Positions 1 to 17,500 of a stretch of DNA of 17,500 nt are shown in pieces. The first letter of the stretch is position 1. Each line of letters opens with the position of its first letter. The position numbers and the translations under genes are program-made. The stretch spans positions 29,485,866 through 29,503,365 of the forward strand of contig NC_091578.1 of NCBI RefSeq assembly GCF_042767895.1, written 5' to 3'. The notes beneath the pieces are model-generated. The model made no database searches, was not told the origin of the DNA, and saw only the letters and a program-made list of their open reading frames with translations. The DNA is from Penaeus vannamei. Lineage: Eukaryota; Arthropoda; Malacostraca; Decapoda; Penaeidae.

Positions 1-1
1 C

Positions 2-274
2 CAGCTAGTGCTGGGCAGAGATGATTTCTTCCAGAAAGTGAGATGCCCCATGCACAACGAGATGAGTATAGGCAGTGCATTATGTGAACTCTGCAGTTGG
101 CCTGTGAGTCTAGAATTGGCATTCACAAATTTGGACATACAGAAGAGGATGTACAAGCTTTGCAGTCGGTCTGACAAGAAGATTCGTGAACTGATGGAGG
201 CCCCCTTTTCCCTCAGTGTTGAGGACAGGGAGTGGCTGTATATTAGCTCCATGGGTAATTCAAAGTGGATGCAG
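2..274 (+). CDS. Unassigned Cys/His-containing coding exon at the window edge (partial)
   Basis: An open frame begins at the window edge and reads as a well-mixed protein: a CPMH pair, then CELC 14 residues later, then KRMYKLCSRSDKKIREL and VEDREWLYISSM. Two Cys/His pairs plus a later Cys suggest a small zinc-binding fold, which is an inference. I do not recognise the family. The frame could extend left of the window, or the exon could begin at 5 after a CAG acceptor. Two donors compete: GTGATA at 275 (phase 0, compatible with the sno exon at 926) and GTAATT at 255 (phase 1, compatible with the candidate exon at 409). Beyond 275 the frame runs on to a stop at 362-364 through T-rich, intron-like sequence. 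It may be a 5' exon of sno or part of a neighbouring gene on the same strand. Confidence 0.5.
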
Positions 275-925
275 GTGATAACATTTTGCTTTTGTTTTGA
301 ATTTTTGTTGTGTGTGGAAGGGAGGAGAGTATTTTCAGAAATGATACAAGAAAAAAATAATTAAGATACTAAAAAAAGGGTTTTAATTTTTTTTCTTTTT
401 TTTTCTAGCAAATGTGATATTTTACCTTGCAGTCATGGCAGGTAAAAACAAAAAAAGAACCTTTTTCCCTCCTGATTATCACATGACTTAAAGTTAAAAA
501 AATACACTTGATGCTGTCTTCATGCTGAATAGTATCCATTGATTGCAATATTACAAGACCTGTCAACATAGGTTATGTTTAATAAAAAAGTTATGTTCAG
601 TCTCCTTAACTTACATTGTTTTATTGCTCTCTTATTCTTATGATCTGGTGTGCATGCATCATTTATTGGACCATTATTTTTTCTCAATTTTTTTTTATTT
701 CACTATTCAGTATAGATATGAATTTAGAATGATGGAATTCACCAGTTTTATTTTTGTAGCACAATCACATAACTAAACAGAGATGTATCACTGGTATTTT
801 TACTTCACTAAAGGGCTGTTTAGAATATTTGTATTTTTTCTGTGATATCTCTATGTATTAGAACATGTTTCAGTTTGTGCTCTTGAGAATGTATTAATGA
901 TGTCCGTTTCCTTGCCAATTGCCAG
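275..925 (+). other. AT-rich non-coding stretch upstream of the first sno exon
   Basis: This stretch has long T runs, short open frames without protein character, and an AATAAA at 581-586. It is an intron of sno if the left-edge exon belongs to sno. If that exon belongs to another gene, this is an intergenic or promoter region. No TATA box or initiator can be singled out in such AT-rich sequence. Apart from 409-491 I see nothing supported. Confidence 0.5.
409..491 (+). other. Candidate short terminal exon (or 33-nt microexon 409-441)
   Basis: A strong acceptor, a long T/C tract ending TTTCTAG, closes at 408. Joined in phase 1 to the 255 donor, the frame reads ANVIFYLAVMAGKNKKRTFF and runs on to a TAA at 489-491. 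An internal donor GTAAAA at 442 would instead define a 33-nt exon. An AATAAA lies 90 bases past the stop, at 581-586. This would close the left-edge gene before sno. The evidence is only a splice signal plus a short open frame, so chance is a real alternative. Confidence 0.25.
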
Positions 926-13338
<12,413 letters not shown>

Positions 13339-15191
13339 TAGAAGTGTAAACTTATGAGGACAAATTTTGATTTCTCAGTAAGGGATAGTAGTAAAGGAAG
13401 ACAGTAGTTGGTCTTCAAAGGAAGGATGTTTAAGCTAAGTGCTGTATGCAGATGCAGAGTTTTTCTATGGGTTTGTGCAGATTCATCATGTTTAAGAGAA
13501 AATGTTGAATTTGTGCATTCTGCAACTGCTTATGAGCTTCTAAGCTGTTCCTTATACTGATCCTTTGGTAATGTGAAATGCACTGCATTGACAATATATT
13601 CATATCAGTGATCAGTGTTAAATGTTGAACATGGTCAGCCAAAGGATTGCTAGGAGACGTCACAAGCGATCATACACAGGTGTAGAGCAGAGCAATGTCT
13701 TTACTAATTGAGTTAATTGTATATGAATTAACATAGTACAGGCCAGCAATCCTCATGCTGCAGGAGTTTATACCTAGTGACATTGGTATATATTTTCTAA
13801 TGTGACCTTAGGCACTAAAGAGATTGCTGTACTCTTCCCCAAGATATTGTGCTTGAAGTCACTTCTTGAGTCATCAAAGTGAGCTTATGTATAATACTGC
13901 AGTGTTGAAATTTGAGTTTTGGTTGGCCAGTTGGCATATGTAAGCAAAACTGCAAAGAGGATGGCTGTTGTCCTTCAATTTGTCAAGTGATATTTTCAGG
14001 TGTACTCCTTAGTGAAGGAGTCTTGGTGGCAATTAATGGGGATATAAGTAGTGTACCTGCTGTAAAGCCAAGAAACATTTTAGGAAATGCAGAGATTCTG
14101 TAGTTATCAATATAGTGGAAAACTGTAGATTTTTCATAGATTTTGGCACCAGATAATTTGCATTTTGTGTATTTAAGTGTGCACAAATTACTGTATGTTG
14201 CCTTTCAAGATTACTATCTTGAACCATATGATTCATATTCTATCCTTTAGATTTATTTAGCCCTATGATCATGTTGCACCATGGTAGTGTCCTGATCAGC
14301 TGATTGATATACTTATTAACTGAACAAGGTCATATGATTTACAGCTTCACGTAGCTCAGTTGAAGGCTAAAAATTGATGTACATATGATTTTCTTTGTCA
14401 TACTATATTTATTGTATGAACATGAAGCTGTTCCCTGATTTATATTGGTAGATTTGATGTGTTGTGGAAGAATGTACGTTGTAAAATTTATGTCTGTAAG
14501 ATAACCTTCATAATTTAGATTTACACCAATAGCATTATAGGGGTATAGCTTTTCAGTACTAGTTTCTTCTAGAAAATTTGCATGTAGGATTAAAATTAAT
14601 TTGATGAAACTGAGGATCATTTAATAGGTAGGCATTAGCAGTAAAAAAAGAATTAAAAAAGAAAAAAAACAGTAAAATAGGTAAGAAGGATAGAGGACAT
14701 GGGCAGCAGGTACTCCTAATCACCTTACAGGGCATTTTCCAAAGTATTGTACAACGTGATCTCGTATGACCTGAACACACATTTATGGCCAAAATTCTGC
14801 AGTTTTGCATGAGGTTAAAATGTATTTCATTGACATAAATATGACAGTATTTTCCAGAAGATGTAGTCTTTACTTTCAACCTTCATATTTCCTTAGTATG
14901 TGACTATTCAGCAATTTTGAATATTTGTTCAGCTTCATGTAAGGCCACAGAGTTCAGGACAATGTTTCCGGTGCCGATGGGCACAGTGTAGATAGTACAA
15001 GTGGTTTCACAAAGCAGTCATCAACAGGAGGGCTTAAGGTCCAGTTCTGTTTTGTTTTTGTTTTACAAAGTTAATTGATATTTATTTTATTTATTCAGTT
15101 ACCTCTAATTATACTTTCTTAACCATTTCTATGGTAAGCAGCTACAGCTGTGATGTGCATTATTTAGGAATATAATTTAAAGTGGGAAAAA

Positions 15192-15197
15192 AATAAA
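15192..15197 (+). terminator. Candidate poly(A) signal AATAAA (first after the sno stop)
   Basis: AATAAA in an A-rich context, followed within 15-40 bases by a T run and the G-rich stretch AAGTGGAGGATG, as expected for cleavage and downstream elements. It is the first canonical hexamer after the stop codon. Confidence 0.45.
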
Positions 15198-15712
15198 TGT
15201 AAACATTTTTTTTTTATATAGCAAGTGGAGGATGTAAGTCTTTATTTGTCATTTAGGAAACTTGGAATGCCAGCATCTTACATGACATAGAACCCTCCTG
15301 CTGATGATAGCAATATTTGGTGTTCTTCCATGTGAGTCATTGTGGTTAGGTCAGTCATGCCATTCATACCATACAGTAGTCACATTTCTTCACCAAGTGG
15401 GTATTTTAGATCTATTAATTTTGTATGCTTTTGCCTGTATGTTGCCCCTGCAAAGTATTTTTTTCTCTGTCAGGAACAGATTTTAAGTATCTGAGTTAGC
15501 TGTAACAGAAGCAGCTGACTTCCAAGGTTAATTGTTATTGATATAGGAATCAAGTACTGTGGTGTCAGGAACAAGCCAGCTGGTACTAGGAATAGGTTTT
15601 TCTGTTAAGATCTCATTAATAGGCACACACCTCCCCCTTCAACTCCATTTTACAATGCATCATGCTGTACATTGTATACGACATGCCCTCATCAGAAGTC
15701 TAAACATCGGAA

Positions 15713-15835
15713 GCATTTGGTTGACGGAGAATTTTTAAAGTATTTTAATATTCTTTCTATTTTTTTTTCTTTTTTCTTTTAAGAAAATTTACACATGGCC
15801 TTTTGTTAAACAGGTGTTCCCTGTCAACCAAATGC
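15713..15835. repeat. Inverted repeat, 13-bp perfect arms around a 97-base AT-rich loop
   Basis: GCATTTGGTTGAC (15713-15725) is the exact reverse complement of GTCAACCAAATGC (15823-15835). Another GG/CC pair is possible just inside the arms if one base bulges. In a transcript this would form a stem-loop in the distal 3' UTR. Alternatively it is a small MITE relic. The loop is T/C-rich. Confidence 0.7.
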
Positions 15836-16070
15836 AAGGAAAAGAATAAATAGTACCAATTGTAGTACTGTACTTACAATGTATTGTACCAAACTGTTAA
15901 GGGAATATGTAGCAGTCAATTATACTTGGATATTTGTTTATTTATGCTCTATTTATTATACCCCAAACATCTATATCTATCTACAGAAAATAAAAGGATC
16001 AACTAGTGAAACACTTGGCCATTTATCTTTTTGTGTATATTTTTTTCTTCATTATTTATTTCTCAAAAAC

Positions 16071-16076
16071 AATAAA
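16071..16076 (+). terminator. Candidate distal poly(A) signal AATAAA
   Basis: AATAAAGC in sequence with T-rich flanks. Nearby hexamers at 15845, 15989 and 16160 could serve instead. It may mark the distal end of a long sno 3' UTR. Confidence 0.35.
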
Positions 16077-16508
16077 GCTTTACTATTAAACTTTTCATGA
16101 AGAATGAATACCTGTATACACATACCAGAAATCATGGAAACCTCAGATTTAGTGAAGGTAATAAATTATGTAATGGAAACCAATGCTTAATGTAGACGGG
16201 AGATATGCATTAGTGTATGCTCATGTCATCAATTCAACATTTACAGACATCTTGTTTTGTAGATTTAAACAGGAAATTTGTAAAGATGCAAGAAAAAAAA
16301 AAAAAAGTGGCCCTTTTACTACTTGTAATACAAATTAGTATTCTTTATAAAACTATTGAATGTGAATATGAGGAATACACTAGATACCAAAGTCCAGTGA
16401 AATGAAAATACATGAAGCCAGTCCAAGAACAAACTTAGATTTCTTGGAAACATTTCTTCATCACTTACCAAGTGCTCAGACTTGCATGCTTCAAATTAAT
16501 CCCCTCCA

Positions 16509-16808
16509 CTATTGATACAGGGCACTCGTGTTTCCCCCATTTGTGGAGTGCTTTTTAGTCCCAAACAAATTTCCTTCTTTTCTATTCTTGACCTTCTTGG
16601 CTGTCTTTTTAACTTCAAAAAAGGAGAGAGAAAAAAAGGCTGATACAAGTTTTCCAGTGAGGAAAAGCAACAGCAATTGCAGCATTTTGGATCTAGGCTT
16701 CGTCTGTCCACTCCTCTTCCTTTTGTTCTGCCTTCTCAAATGACACAGGATATCCAAGAAAAGGTCTTCATTGACTGTGACCGTGGAACACTCGTGATTA
16801 ATAATGTC
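16509..16808 (-). CDS. Possible last exon of a convergent minus-strand gene, unknown product
   Basis: On the minus strand, 99 codons plus a TAG are open from a T-rich AG acceptor that places the exon start at 16808. The frame stays open a further nine codons upstream. The N-terminal half reads like a real protein (STVTVNEDLFLDILCHLRRQ, then basic NKRKRSGQTKPRSK). The second half is hydrophobic, then lysine-rich. Local GC content is higher than in the flanks. Minus-strand poly(A) hexamers (TTTATT on the plus strand) occur further left, for instance at 16055-16060. Caution: the plus strand is also open here, so local stop-poor composition may explain it. Family not recognised. Confidence 0.25.
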   Translation of the reverse strand, partial: DIINHECSTVTVNEDLFLDILCHLRRQNKRKRSGQTKPRSKMLQLLLLFLTGKLVSAFFSLSFFEVKKTAKKVKNRKEGNLFGTKKHSTNGGNTSALYQ

Positions 16809-16839
16809 CTTACATTTAAAAAAAGATGATCTGCATTAT

Positions 16840-17500
16840 CAAATTATTGTGAAGTAAATGTGCCTCAAAACCTGAATGTTAAAATGCATTGCAGGATGCT
16901 TTCTAGGATTGGACAATATTCTGGAAGCCTTACATAAACAGTGAAGGAGACTCAAAATTTCTAAAAATAAATTGTGGGTAAAGCATTACATGTCTTTTTT
17001 TAAGTTCTGTTTCTCTTTGGACTGACCTCATATGTGAGGTAGTTTATATCATTTAGCAAAGAAAAAGAAATGATCTCTGAAGTCAAACATGTGGGTTGAA
17101 ACAATGTACAAAACATAAAATATAAAATGAGGCATTAGGTAGACTGGTATAACAAATTTCTCAGTAAAGAAATGCAATTCTTTTTAGACATTTATTGTTA
17201 AAGGAATATTTTGTTCACCTATTCTCTATAGAGATATCATTCTGTAACTTCATATTACTTAGCATTTACCATTCATTTACAAGTATACATGCCTATTACT
17301 ACTGCTACAAACATTGAAATCCACAGCCACACTGAAACTACTGAAAATCAGTAAGATATGACAAGTTCAAAGTTGGCAAATAATTGTGACATAAAATGCC
17401 TATATTGTAATTGTAACTTTAAAAATATACATACAACCAATCTCATTGCAATGATTATAATTAAACAAAGGTTATGTTTATAATGAAATGGAAGGATATA
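16840..17500. other. AT-rich right flank, nothing recognised
   Basis: An AATAAA occurs at 16966-16971 (plus strand), with scattered short T and A runs. No coding exon, RNA gene or repeat unit is visible on either strand. Confidence 0.5.

Larger units (their letters stand above)
13339..16100 (+). other. sno: Probable sno 3' UTR and downstream flank
   Basis: AT-rich sequence follows the TAA stop, with an immediate second stop (TAG at 13339-13341). Open frames are short and lack protein character. One Pumilio-type motif TGTACATA lies at 14378-14385. AATAAA signals occur only from 15192 onward (15192, 15845, 15989, 16071, 16160), so the 3' UTR may be 1.9 to 2.8 kb. The true cleavage site cannot be fixed from sequence. 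Confidence 0.55.

Noticed and set aside
13912..14103. Small open frame in the sno 3' flank with several Cys
   Set aside because: 63 codons, no conserved motif, opposing frames equally open; treated as UTR chance.
14559..14879. Minus-strand open frame of 106 codons in the 3' flank
   Set aside because: Contains a poly-Phe run from an A tract and lacks protein-like composition or splice signals.
17281..17350. Short hydrophobic minus-strand stretch resembling a membrane segment
   Set aside because: Only about 22 residues between stops, with no supporting exon signals.

Overview
This window is eukaryotic. A single conserved protein reads through at least 19 coding exons, all joined at GT..AG introns, with AT-rich introns, a long (TA)n microsatellite, decayed transposable elements and a long 3' flank. 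The protein is a close match, recalled from memory, to Strawberry notch (Drosophila sno; vertebrate SBNO1/SBNO2), a nuclear SF2 DExH helicase-like transcriptional regulator. The sequence looks like an invertebrate, most plausibly an arthropod such as a crustacean. The taxonomic guess rests on protein resemblance and repeat style, so it is an inference.

Layout, left to right. Positions 2 to about 274 hold an open, protein-like Cys/His-containing exon of uncertain ownership: either a 5' exon of sno or the end of a neighbouring gene. Positions 275-925 are AT-rich and contain a possible short terminal exon (409-491) and an AATAAA. The sno exons recognised with confidence run from 926 to the stop at 13338. 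They encode 1139 residues in one continuous frame, and every junction phase is consistent. The N-terminal part of sno that precedes the helicase core is not identified here.

The protein order is: short acidic leader, helicase lobe 1 (Walker A, DECH box, SAT motif), an acidic then basic linker, helicase lobe 2 (ASSGISLQ, QQFGRTHR), the SBNO-specific C-terminal domain, and an acidic tail. The largest intron (6484-9016) interrupts the acidic linker. It carries a roughly 1.1-kb element with TA-flanked terminal inverted repeats, which itself contains a duplicated interspersed repeat. The intron at 2965-4142 holds an apparent decayed hAT-type MITE, and the intron at 1383-2623 a degenerate tandem array.

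Downstream, 13339 to about 16100 is read as the 3' UTR or flank, with several AATAAA signals. A minus-strand open frame at 16509-16808 may be the last exon of a convergent gene. I found no bacterial features, CRISPR array, rRNA or tRNA. Nothing in the window amounts to a new multi-gene system. The best leads are the unassigned left-edge exon, an intron that can be retained in frame, skippable linker exons, and the possible convergent gene.
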